In this document: piece by piece, positions 26,443 through 37,074 of the stretch | How the letters are laid out: each line of letters starts with the position of its first letter | Numbering within the stretch: position 1 is the stretch's first letter | Assembly (NCBI RefSeq): GCF_963675165.1 | Contig: NC_087386.1 | Span: 670,931 to 734,930, forward strand | DNA length: 64,000 bases | Reading direction: 5' to 3' | DNA from: Halichondria panicea | Lineage: Eukaryota; Porifera; Demospongiae; Suberitida; Halichondriidae | Position numbers and translations under genes: made by a program | The notes under the pieces: model-generated | What the model was told of the DNA's origin: nothing | The model's input: the letters and a program-made list of their open reading frames with translations, nothing else | Database searches by the model: none

Positions 26443-27966
26443 CTAATGTGTATATGTGGTGTATGTAATGCTAACAACCACATGTACAGTAGAGGGATAT
26501 ACGAACAATGTACATTGGGGTGGGGAAAACATGTGAATATATAGAATTGCCAAAGCAACAAGAAAGCTCTTCTGTGTTATTTAATTACACCGTTGCGTAG
26601 CCTCAAGGCATAAATTGGTAAGGGGTCATCGTGATATAAAACACAAAATAATAATACAATCATCGCACTCGATCGTCACTCGGGCTTCTGCCTGTATGTC
26701 ATAAAATGCATGTTTGCAAGGATAATACCGATAACGCGATTAGAACACGATGGGCATCAGCTATATATGTTCAGTCCTACAGTATATTACTACAATGTCC
26801 AATAAACAGTGTCCATATACCATGTAGAGTAGCAAAAGGAACGATGCTCAGTTTAGTATGCCTAAAATGTACTATGTACATGTTAAAAAAGTCAGTTGCC
26901 TAGCCAATAAAGTGTCAGTGGAAAGGCAACTGGACTACTAGCCTCGTTCCCAGGCCGATCTGTCTCCAATTTAATTGAACGCTAGGTAGACTCCTAGGCC
27001 GATCCGTCTCCAATTGAACGCTATATAGGCCTAGGCCTGGTATTGATTGCATTTGGGCGTGGTTGGAATTCGCTCAAACGAGCGTATTCCTAAGCGATTA
27101 AGGATTTCGATGGAGCAATAGCTTATAAATTCCCTGTACGAAGCAAGAAGCCTTACTCTCTTGAAGGAATAGGCCCTCAAGCTCCTGTCTGAGGGAACGG
27201 ATGTGTTTGTGTGGTTCCCAACAGGGTATGGCAAGTCTCTCTGCTACCAGTTGTTATCATTTTTGATGGACTACAAGCTTGGTAGGACCAGCGCTCCCCT
27301 TGTCCATCAAAATCCAGAACTGAAGTCTCCATAGTCGAGTCACAGGTAGCTAGCTAGCTTGCTAATAAAAACACATTTAGTATTTAATCGCTTAGGAATT
27401 CGCTCGTTTGAGCAAATATGCCCAGATACAATCAATACCAGGCCTAGGAGTCGACCTATATAGCGTTCAATTGGAGACGGATCGGCTACTGGACTACGTG
27501 AAGATATTAAGGACATGAAGCAGCTGAACATAAACCACTTTTAAATCGTAAACCTTAAAAGCTTGCTAAGTGGGTGACCCACCAATGACAGGGAATACAT
27601 GTACTGGGTAATAATGATGTGGCTGATCACTACAGGAATGTGCTATGCTTGAATTAACATGATGATGTCATAATTAAGTAACACAGTACAACGTCACGAA
27701 CCCAAATCATTGAAAGTTGGTATTAATAAAGTCCAATAAACCATATCCATACCACCACAGTGTGTAGAGTAGTAACAGGAACAATGCTCTAGTACACTGT
27801 AGTGTGCACAATCAGGGTCAGTTGCCTAGCAACACAACACATGTGATAGGCGAACGAAAATGTTGTGGGTGGAGCCAACGCTTTTGCAATACACGATTAT
27901 ATAAAGTATGAGGACCTCACAACAGCTGTAGGTACAGTCTACTAATAACACACTACATGTAAGTTG
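26443..27966. other. Intergenic/5' region of Death-GTPase gene, unit 2
   Basis: Apart from the TIR element at 26939-27488, no gene is visible. The left part (26443-26935) is unlike units 1 and 3 but nearly identical to unit 4 (57596-58075). The right part, from about 27515, is common to all units. A promoter and first exon for the Death/GTPase gene are expected here but not identified. Confidence 0.55.
26939..27488. mobile_element. TIR element carrying a RecQ-like helicase fragment, unit 2
   Basis: A 550-bp element with TAGCC...GGCTA ends and a 9-bp target duplication CTGGACTAC at 26930-26938 and 27489-27497. Long inverted arms (about 26998-27105 against 27385-27488) share gccgatccgtctccaattga and ggcctggtattgattg. 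The interior (~27150-27300, plus strand) encodes FVWFPTGYGKSLCYQLLSF, which matches motif I (Walker A) of RecQ-family DEAH/DEAD helicases. An upstream stop and short length show it is only a fragment. The 9-bp duplication suggests a Mutator-like relationship. Units 1 and 3 have an empty site. Confidence 0.8.
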
Positions 27967-30900
27967 CTACAGGTACGAGTGATTGCAACTATGAGCATCA
28001 ACACTCACTGTACTATAAAGTTCCTTGCTCCCCTCACCTTCCTTTCTCTGCCTCTCCTGTCCTTCTCCTCGTGTCTCAGCAATCCACTTATAATTGAGAT
28101 GTATCCCCTCCTCACGCTTTTGTATCTCTGAGACATACTTCTTGATCTCCCCCTCCACCTCCTCCAGCTCTCCCTGCAGTTGTCTCCGGTCCTGGTCAGT
28201 GATGTCACCAGACAGTCTCTGTTGGAGGGCAGCTCTTCTCTGGGGGAGTAAAGAATTTATATACGACTGAAGAAAAATTCCACCAAATAGAACATGCAGC
28301 TGATACAAATGTACAAATTATCAAAATATAAAAATCAGTAACCACCAACCTAAATAAACTTGGCGAGCATAATTATATATTTACCCGCTATACGGTATAA
28401 CCTCACACAGACAAACAGTAAAAGTGGACTTACAAATCATACCTAAAAAAAGGTAGACAAAAAGCAACCATTCATCATACAATGGACAGTACATGTACAC
28501 ACATTGTCGTTCTGCTAGACTACGTGTACCACTCTTACCACGAGAGTAGTAAGTGCAACTGTCAACACTCACCGTCTCATGACGCTTCAGTTTACTCTCC
28601 TCCTCAGCCTTCTCCTGGACAAGGTGAACAAGACAAGAGGTTAGACTGTGTGTTTGTGGTCACACATTATGAGTTGTCTATAGGAGCAACCAGTATAGCT
28701 ACTAGAGTCAGGTAAGGATATGAGACTATTACAAACTGAATGCATATGAGGTGTACGGTATGTTTGCCAACATTGTTTGACTCACTTTCTATCGTTCCAG
28801 ATATTCAGTAACCATGGAAATGTAGGGAGAGAGAAAAGAATATAATCACAAACCTGTACACTATGAATGCCAATACACATGTACTCATGCAACTCAAACA
28901 TTACTGACACAAGTACAGTCACAAGTCAGTGCAGTGTCCCGCTCACCTTCTGTTTAGTCCAATGAGACACCAGCGCCAGACACACATGGAAACAGAGAGA
29001 GGGGGATGATGGTAGGAGCAGTGAGTGCATTCATACATGTCTGTATACTCTAACTTACATACTGTTGTTCCAGTAATCATTAGCAGTAGTTACATTAACA
29101 AGCAGTAGGACACGGACATGTAGAGAAATGAACATGTTCAAATACACGAATGCATTCACACATGTATACATCAATTATTGCAAGTACACGTCTGTACAGC
29201 ATGAAACTTTCAGTACGTACTAATCCTAAATAAAGTCACGCAAGTTATTCTTTCTGCCTTCATGCAGTAGTACATGTATACAAGTCAGCCTAGTACGCCA
29301 TTATATGTACATGCAATAAACTCACGAACTGTTGTTGAGTAACAGTCCACAGAGGGTACATGTGAGGAGAGAGGGATATGAACACTGGTAGTACACACAC
29401 TGGATGGTACACACACAGGTACTCGGTACTAGCAATAGCAGATAATGGAAGGGTCAGTGGGTGGGTCAGTAGAGGGGACGGTAAACGGTACAAAAAGCAT
29501 CTTACATGTACAACTTTGATACGTATGATTTTGTTTGTCGTACAATACAACACATGGACTCGAGCTCCATGAGACACACACACAATCACAACATACCTCA
29601 ATGTTATACTGAGACACATCAAATGGTACATATGAGGGAGAGATTTAATCTTAATACACATACAAGACATCAGATCAGTTGAACGCTGGTGTGTATGGGA
29701 CTGACTACACACAGCAACAAGTGGCTAGACCTGGCATAGAAAATCTAAGAAATAAAAAAGTTGGGGAAACATTGAGAAATAGGCAACAAGTTTTAGGTTC
29801 AGTAGGCACTTAATTGGTTGGGGAATTTACATAAACACAAATTTACATGTACACAATGTACACAAGGGTGGTATTTCGAACTTGTGCCCGTAAAATGGGA
29901 TTACGAATTAAACAAGTTTAAAGCCGTGGTCTACCCTATACGAGTAAACAAGTTTAAAGCCGTGGTCTACCCTATACGAGGGAGAGGGTCAGCTCTAGAG
30001 GACAAGGGACACACGCTAATGATGCTAGGTAACCAGTACATCCGTACACATTGCAGCTGAACCATTTTAGTGTGTGGACATTGAGTACTCGTAAGAAGCT
30101 CACCTCCTACAGTAGTCCAAATCAGTGTGTGGTCCAACATAGGAATGAGTGTGTGCATGGGAAGAAACAAACACGATAATGTACGTACCAACTAATGAAC
30201 TTAGGTGTATATTCTACGAATATTAAAACTATAACCTAATAACTTTTGTGTGGGCCTCGGCTAATACCAAGTTGGCAATAATTATGGAAAGAGACAAAAT
30301 ACAATTTACGAGTTCCTATAGTAACCATTAAAATGAGTGTGCACGTGCAAACACAACTTACAAACTGTTGATCCAGAGAGGGAGAGTCCACAGGGCAAAC
30401 AGTGGGAAGATAGTAAATGAATGATTACGAGGTTGAATGTGATCATACTAAATATTTCCCTATATAACACTATGGCACTGCACACACACACAAGAGTAAT
30501 AATGGGGAAGTAGAAACATCACAGAATATGCAACAGACACTAAATACTCTGACAACACACACCAACTTACCATCTGTTGTTTCAGAGGGTCAGTCAAAGG
30601 TGAGGTGGAGATGCATGAAATGGAAGGAAGAGAACATTAGTGCAGTGATACAGTACACTGGTGATTGCACGACACAGGAGAGGGGAAACAATTGTGGACA
30701 GCCAAACATGCAGACTGAAACACTTGATTATCCATGCATACTTTCAGGTACTACTACGAGTAGCCTCGATCCCAGGCCGCACTTCCCACTTCACTTAGAG
30801 AAGTGGGCCTGGTATCGACCGCTTGCGCATGCGCTAATATCCCCCCGGTATCTGGGGGTTTTGGATAACATCGTATATGCTCAGTAAAACTGTGACATCA

Positions 30901-31789
30901 CAACGAACGAAAGTGGATTGAAGGAAGTAGATAGAAAGTTTGATTGAGTTTCTAGCCCATCTGATAGCATTCTCTGATAGCTACCCTTAGCCTGCTATGT
31001 TAACAAAAGACTCACAGCCTGCAACAGTGTGGATGACGATCGTCTGAACATAGTGAAAGCCGACAAGAGCCTATATGGACAGGCCATGTCCATTTAACAC
31101 TATCTTTGGTGAAAGTCTTCTATACTACTGCTACTGATTCTATCAGAAGAAAATAGCTGTACAACAAACATACACAGCTCTGTCTCTAGCTAGCTAGCTA
31201 TATAGCTCTGTGTATGACTTTTAGAATATTTTCTCTGATGAATCCAGTATTATAGGAAATTTACGGGAAAAAATATCCAATAATTTGGTGCATGCACAAG
31301 CAGTCGATAGCAGGCCTTCTTTTCTATGAAGGCCGGTGAAGGAGGCTATACTACGAGTAGATCTACTTATCTCAATTAAGGAATAGTATCACATTCAGTT
31401 ATCCGTATGTGTTCTTCTTTACACTGTCTACCTCCTAACAACAAGTGCTCAGAGCACAAGCATGTCAGCTTGGTAGAATGTGATTGCACACAACATACCT
31501 TAATCACGTCCTGTTGTCCATCCAGAGAGAGTGGTACATGTGGAGAGAACAACAACATGAGATAAAACACCTCACACTGACAGGGTAGAGTGTAGGCACT
31601 ATACTGTGATGAATGAATGATGCCTAGTGTGTTTATGGGTGGTCAACAAGTACATCTAGGCACTAGGAGAATGCACTGATCATTGAGTATCTATCTATCA
31701 TGTGAATATCATACCCTGTCATCCTCAGTAAGCCCATCCTCCATCAACTGTGGGGAACTAGCAGCATTCAGGGTTGTAGATTCAGCCAT
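27967..31789 (-). CDS. Micro-exon coiled-coil gene, unit 2
   Basis: Same architecture as the gene at 9067-12341. Exons: 31715-31789 (ends DGLTEDDR), 31499-31510 (DVIK), 30571-30573 (M), 30362-30364 (F), 30104-30106 (E), 29597-29608 (YNIE), 29326-29328 (F), 29059-29061 (Y), 28947-28949 (K), 28786-28788 (K), 28573-28614 (EKAEEESKLKRHET) and 27967-28239. The terminal exon keeps RRAALQQRLSGDITDQ but changes its middle to EIQKREEGIHLNYKWIAE. The predicted product is 144 aa, open from ATG to stop. Nearly all differences from unit 1 fall inside the micro-exons or at exon edges, while introns are almost unchanged. The 12-nt exon is followed (on this strand) by an intron that holds a 588-bp mobile element. 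Confidence 0.7.
30761..31348. mobile_element. 588-bp TIR element, unit 2
   Basis: The ends are TAGCCTCGATCCCAGGCC on the left and GGAGGCTA on the right. The 9-bp target duplication TACTACGAG lies at 30752-30760 and 31349-31357. Unit 1 has the uninterrupted site near 11896-11912 (tactatacgagtagatc). No transposase reading frame was seen. The same insertion is in units 3 and 4. It lies in an intron of the micro-exon gene. Confidence 0.8.
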
Positions 31790-31986
31790 TTCAAGAGAAG
31801 GTCCTTATATTTCTTTGTGGGTGGCTAGAGGCATGAGGGGGAGGGGCTTGTAGCAACACGTTCAATAAAGAAAGGGTTCAAAGGACACATAATATATTAT
31901 TGTTCCAAATAGAGCACAGAACATACATAAAGCAAGTACGTACGTATCAGAAGAAGAAGCACTGAAGAAAGAAGAGCTCAGGAACA

Positions 31987-33099
31987 ATGGCCCACCTGAC
32001 ACTAATTGCCAGAGCCAGTGATGGACTACCTCTGTCAGCATCCATTGTCAATGAAGAGGTAGAGGAGCTACACAGTACAGTCTGCATTGGTCCCATCAGG
32101 ACACTGTACTGTATGCAGCTCAGTGACATGAATAGTTGTCAAGTCATGATTCTGTAGACATATAAAGAGAACCTTGCTAGAATAATACGTGTGTAGTGTG
32201 TGCTATCTTTAACAGCTTGAATTAACTGAATTGTTGCATTCTCCCTCTGCAGTCTGGCCGGGATTATGCTGAATACCAACCCAAGGCCAAGCAGATATTC
32301 CGCAAGCTGTCGTCAGTCAGCCCCCCTCGATGCTTAATCGAGTGTGACCCGGGTCGTATGGTGTTCCAGTAAGCACTCTCCTGTGAATGTCATTATTGCC
32401 TCGTGGTGTGTATGATGATTGGTACTCTGTCATGGTATAAACTGATGCAATGGATGGCCTTTTGTTTGTGAGCATTTGCTTAACTGTACCATACACATTG
32501 TAAGTGGTGTGTGTTATACATAGGTCCCTCTATAGTGATTGTCTAACAAGGAACTACCAGTGTACATGTAGTCTAAGAATAGTTGGAACTTGGTTGGTGA
32601 TATTATACTCCAGTTTAATGGTGGATGAGGGGCGATGACTTTGAGCTTGAAGCACACACACACTAACATGGACTCCCCACACAGCTACATCCTTGAGGAG
32701 GGGATATGCTACCTCGCCCTGTGTGACCCCACCTATCCTGCCAAGCTGGCCTTTAACTACCTCGAGAATCTACACAAAGACTTCAGTGAGCAACATGGCA
32801 ACGATATACACAAGGCCAGTCGACCGTACCACTTCATAGTTTGGTACGTAGTTATATCTGCCATCCATATTTTGTAGACTTAATTATAAGGTCATGCTTT
32901 TTCCTGTGTCAGCATTGGACATGCACAGCTGGGGAATACCAGCACTTGCAGTTTCTTGTGTGTGTACTGTTTCAATTCAGTGTTGCTACCCACTGTTATA
33001 TATAGTACAGAATGTCCTTTCTCTCACACCCACCTTCATTGCGTCAGCGCACAAACACACACACACACACACACACTCACCCCCCCACACACACACACA

Positions 33100-33134
<35 letters not shown>

Positions 33135-33228
33135 CCCCCCATACACACTCACCCCCCACACACACACACGTGCAGGTCTCAGTGACAAAGTGGGGAACCT
33201 AGTCGACCACTCTCGTGCCAGAGGCTAA
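31987..33228 (+). pseudogene. SEC22: SEC22-like longin gene with frameshift, unit 2
   Basis: Exons correspond to unit 1 (start ATG at 31987, MAHLTLIARASDGLPLSAS). The second exon has IFRKLSS where unit 1 has IFRKQSS, and matches the family better there. In the third exon the end reads cacttcatagtttg instead of cacttcattgagtttg, a 2-bp loss that turns HFIEFG into HFIVW and leads to an early stop in exon 4. Exon 4 in its original frame reads GLSDKVGNLVDHSRARG followed by TAA at 33226-33228, closer to the SEC22B text (DSRAR) than units 1 and 3. The TAA overlaps the next ATG as TAATG. Confidence 0.7.
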
Positions 33229-34300
33229 TGGCTGATCAGCTAATGCAGCATGTGAGCATCTCCTGGTTACTGTGGATTGGTTCTGGACTGCTAGTTCATG
33301 CTCTTGTCTATTGGAGACAATATCTGCCAAGTTTCACCAGAGATGTGTACAAGTATGGTAAGCTGAGGAGTGAGAGTGACTGGAGCTGGATGAACCCTAG
33401 TGTGCCCAAGACTCAAGGAGGTCAGTCAGGGTCAATATATACAGTGTATCAGTCTACCTCTTGTAACGAGAACCCCCTACAAGTCTAGCTTGTAACACCT
33501 AGCTAAGTACTGGATTGTGATTTACAATAGTGAGCTCCCTAGCTGAGACTGTCCTGACTTGTAGTTGTTGTAATTGCATTGTCCCAGTCTAAGGAGGTCT
33601 TTATTCCCCTCTGCAGGTGGTTCACCCACTTCTACGTGTGGGGGGTGGTGTGGAACTACTCTGTATTCCTCTACTATACCAGCCACTTTATACTGCACAC
33701 ACGACTACCGCTATTGGGCCCTGCAATCCAGACCGTCATTGGGAACTTTGTGTCATCCAAATGCAACTATTTCTCTCCAGCTCATTTGGAGTGTGGCTGG
33801 TTCTACTCCTCATTTGCCTGCAAGTGTCTCGTAGATTGTTTGAGTGTTTGTTTGTGAGTGTGTTCTCTGATAGCAAGATGGCACCAGCTCATTACATACT
33901 CGGAGTCTACTTCTACACCGCTTTGGGACCAACAGCACTGCTGCATTTGAATTCAGGTACAGTAATATTCAGTCTAGTACACTTACAATTAATACTTGAT
34001 CAAGGTATGTACAAGTACTACTGTGTAATTGTTGACTTGTTAATTCTTGTTTAGGAGTCTCTATTTGAATGTCAACCTTGATCAATGTTTCATTGCAGAC
34101 TCACCCCTTGCTGGCCTGATTGTAGCCACTCTGTTGTTCCTCTGGGCCTACACACATCAATACCGATGTCACGTCATCCTTGCACAACTCAGAGCAGCCA
34201 AGAACAAGCCACAGTACGGCGGCTGTCACTGCCAAGCAGACTCACGTTTGCTATAGACACAAGTTTGAGGACTATCCAAACAACAGACAAATTATTATGA
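33228..34300 (+). pseudogene. SRD5A3: SRD5A3-like fragment with complete first exon, unit 2
   Basis: The first exon is complete here: MADQLMQHVSISWLLWIGSG, then an aromatic stretch and YGKLRSES...VPKT, matching the YGK and VPK landmarks of SRD5A3. The second exon (from 33616) has WFTHFYVWGVVWNYSV, but a single missing A near 33790 (ttggagtg instead of ttggaagtg) shifts it out of frame before the SRRLFECLFVSVF motif. The third exon (THQYRCHVILAQLR) and a remote C-terminal remnant follow, without the catalytic core. The start codon overlaps the stop of the upstream longin frame. Confidence 0.7.
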
Positions 34301-34580
34301 CCATTTGTTTATTAGTTGCTAATATAATTTATGCTATGTACATGCAGTACTGTATGGTATCATTCATATTCTCCAATCAATAATCTATCAAATTAATGAT
34401 CGAAAAATTGAATTTTGAATTTGCAGTGAATAATAATTGACGCTTCTTATGCTATTATTTGTACATGCAGTACATGGTACATTGAATTAGTATGACATCA
34501 TTTATTGTTCAAGCAATAAACCTTCAAATGATCGAAAAAATTAATGTTTGAATTTGGACAATAATTCAGTAATTTGCTAA

Positions 34581-34745
34581 CTATACAGTTTTGTCCACTT
34601 TTCTCCTAGTGAGTGTTCTGGTTTCGTCTATTCGTGCCTTGTGTATCTGGAAGGAGGGTGTGACCCACTGCCCACACGAGCACTGATCACCTGACCAGTT
34701 GAATGACCCCACACGAGCCGAGCACTTGAGACACAGAATCTGCCG

Positions 34746-34781
<36 letters not shown>

Positions 34782-36440
34782 CGAACAGTTGAATTCTAGA
34801 AAATAACGCAAGGCTATATAGTCTTGGATTTTGACTAATCACAAGACTAGTACATGTATCTAAGCACACCATTGGAAAGGTAATTCTGAGAGCTCTTGAA
34901 TGCATCAATTAGTTTGAAATTGGACAATCTGAACACAAATTACGGGCTTTCAAGATACGTATCTATTTTTAGCTAATGCACAAGTAGCAGCCTCACCTTC
35001 CCCTCCACTTTGCCCAGTAGAGAGCTTTCCATCCACTGTACTGGCTCGATGATCCATGAACTACACACATCATGAGTGGGCCCCTGCTCGTTATAATCCA
35101 CCGCTGATTGAGTGGGTGGAGTTTGCCCTTGCTTTGTCCTCTTATACCATTTGACAGCAGCCTCTCCTTACCCACCTTGTGAGGGAGGACACTCTCGTCA
35201 GTGAACAGGAGACACCTGTGTGTGTGGGGGGGGGGGGTTAGTGATGGAGGTGTACAAGTTTGTAAACCATCTCCAGACAAATACAGTAGCTACTTAATTC
35301 ATGGTAATTCATGGTGTGTGGTGTGTGTGTGTGGGTATGGTGTGTGTGGATGTGAGGGGGTGGTGTGTGGATGTGAGGGGGTGTATAATTATAAACAACT
35401 ACAATTGTGCTGACTAGACGGGATTATTGGCTACTACTGTACATGGTGTCTAGTGTGTGTTTCAGTGAACCTTTAGTGAAGCTGTCAGCGACTGGTTTGT
35501 TCTTTGCTGCCTTCCCGGAAGAGTCTGGTCCGCTAGTAGTAACAGTGACAGTGCTCATATTCACCAGGTCTGTGTTCTTCACCAGTAACTACACACAGAG
35601 AGAACACCACCTGACACACTCACACAGCCAGGCTACCATAATCTCATTCAAAAGAAGGTACTCTCTATAAAAGAGCTGCCTTACCCCCCCCCCCCCCCCC
35701 CCTACAATGTGCAGCTGCACCTAAAAAATGCATACTGAAGCAGCATAGCCGCTACACTGTGTATGTATTGTACCCACTCACTGCCTCTTGGACGACTCTA
35801 TTGAGGGTGGTGTTAGCGCTGGCGAGGGAGAGGGGGAAGAGGTGGGCCTCAGTCGTGAACACAAAGTCATCCATGTTCAGGGGACTGTCCCCCTCGTCAG
35901 CAAACAACAAGAACAGATACTTGAACGTCTCAGCCAGTACGAAGGAGTCCATTCTATACAGTATCGAAGATTGCCAATAAAATGATATCGTACTACTAGA
36001 ATATAAACCCTTTGTGAATGAGTTTATTAAGACTTTGCGATCTAACCTTTGCATTCTGGCAAGGATTGTGATGCCATACAAGTACCGATTATTATACGTT
36101 TTTGCGAGATCTACATGGGAACTAAATTCTAACTATTAGTATATAATGGTTCCCCTGACTTACCTGTCCTCGTGAGCGTTGGTCCTGAGGTCCTTGATGG
36201 CAGCGAAGCCACACCTCACTCTGGCGTACTTGTTCAAGTTGTTCACCACTGATCGACTGACGTCCAGGTAGTATGGATCTCCAGTCGCCTGCAGTAGCAA
36301 CACAACATAATCGTTCATTAACTACTTAGCCATCAAAATAATACAGAGAGTAGAGTAGAGCAGTAGCATCACACGCTAGGGGTTGATTACAGTACTTACA
36401 GAAATATTCCAATTACTGAGATGCTTTATTCGAAACAACA
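34581..36440 (-). pseudogene. EDEM3: EDEM3-like 3' fragment without PA domain, unit 2
   Basis: Exons equivalent to the unit 1 segments [20 protein letters not shown] (~36173-36293), [20 protein letters not shown] (~35786-35960), the linker NTDLVNMSTVTVTTSG (~35430-35590) and the C-terminal tail (IHKARIDETRTLTRRKVDK, stop at 34581) are present. The 5' two thirds are missing: sequence equivalent to 18118-22490 of unit 1 is replaced by a MITE. The PA-domain exons (unit 1 ~15500-17050) are also missing, replaced by a novel stretch (35162-35213) and a ~50-bp piece (35262-35310) that matches an upstream EDEM3 intron (21630-21680 in unit 1). It is not expected to make a working mannosidase. Confidence 0.75.
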
Positions 36441-36471
36441 GAAAGTGATATATACATAATAATTATTAGTA

Positions 36472-36867
36472 CCGTATATCTTCTAATTTATCGGACAGCA
36501 AAAAATAATTATTTTGGAAATTGTCCGGGTATAATTGGAACAGATTTTTATAGAGCATGTGAAGTGTCCGGAATAATTAGAACAAGCAAGCAGCTGCATG
36601 CGAGCTAGCTAAGTTTAATAGAACAGGGTACGACTGAATAGTTGCACTAGCTATCTAAAACTAGCTACTCAAAGCTATCTAACTGCAGCACTTTAGGTCT
36701 TACTTGCCGTCAATGAATGGTAACTCAACTTTTCAAGGTATTGTCCGGATATTTAGAACAAATGTAATATTAAAGTACTGGAGTGTCCGTTGTATTAGAA
36801 CAACAAAAATTGCCCAAAAGAGTGTCCGGGGTAATTAGAAGTGTCCGATAAATTAGAAGATATACGG
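36472..36867. mobile_element. 396-bp MITE at the unit 2/unit 3 junction
   Basis: Terminal inverted repeats of at least 25 bp: ccgtatatcttctaatttat followed by cggaca at the left, with the exact reverse complement at the right. TA lies outside each end. The interior is AT-rich with repeated gtccgg words and has no reading frame. A second copy, in opposite orientation, is at 63050-63448. Here it forms the breakpoint between the cut EDEM3 of unit 2 and the sequence that opens unit 3. Confidence 0.85.
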
Positions 36868-36895
36868 TATGATGACGGCTTTTTCAATGTGTGGG

Positions 36896-36982
36896 CGCCT
36901 CCATCCCAGGCAGAGTTTTCGCTTTTATAACGGTTAGGCAAACAACTAGTTGTTAGCGAAAACTCGGCCTGGGATCGAGGCT
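36896..36982. mobile_element. Fold-back element, unit 3
   Basis: An ~87-bp near-palindrome: gcctccatcccaggcagagt at the left and its complement ...gaaaactcggcctgggatcg at the right, around a loop containing aacaactagttgtt. Unit 1/2 sequence at this place (gtgggcgttgctaa) lacks it. Its ends match those of the 550- and 588-bp TIR elements (gcctcgatcccaggcc), so it is probably an internally deleted relative. Confidence 0.75.
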
Positions 36983-37074
36983 AATACTGCACATGCTCAG
37001 TTCAACTTCTCACAGAGACTACCAAAAATGTGCAGAAAAGCAAAGCATTGCAGACAAAAACGTTATGTATAAAA

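Noticed and set aside
27031-27234. Minus-strand 67-codon frame in the TIR element
   Set aside because: The meaningful translation is on the plus strand (helicase motif I); the minus frame has no family features.
30900-31300. Possible small RNA gene or tRNA inside the 588-bp element
   Set aside because: No A/B box or cloverleaf could be recognised, only short inverted words and TAGC repeats.
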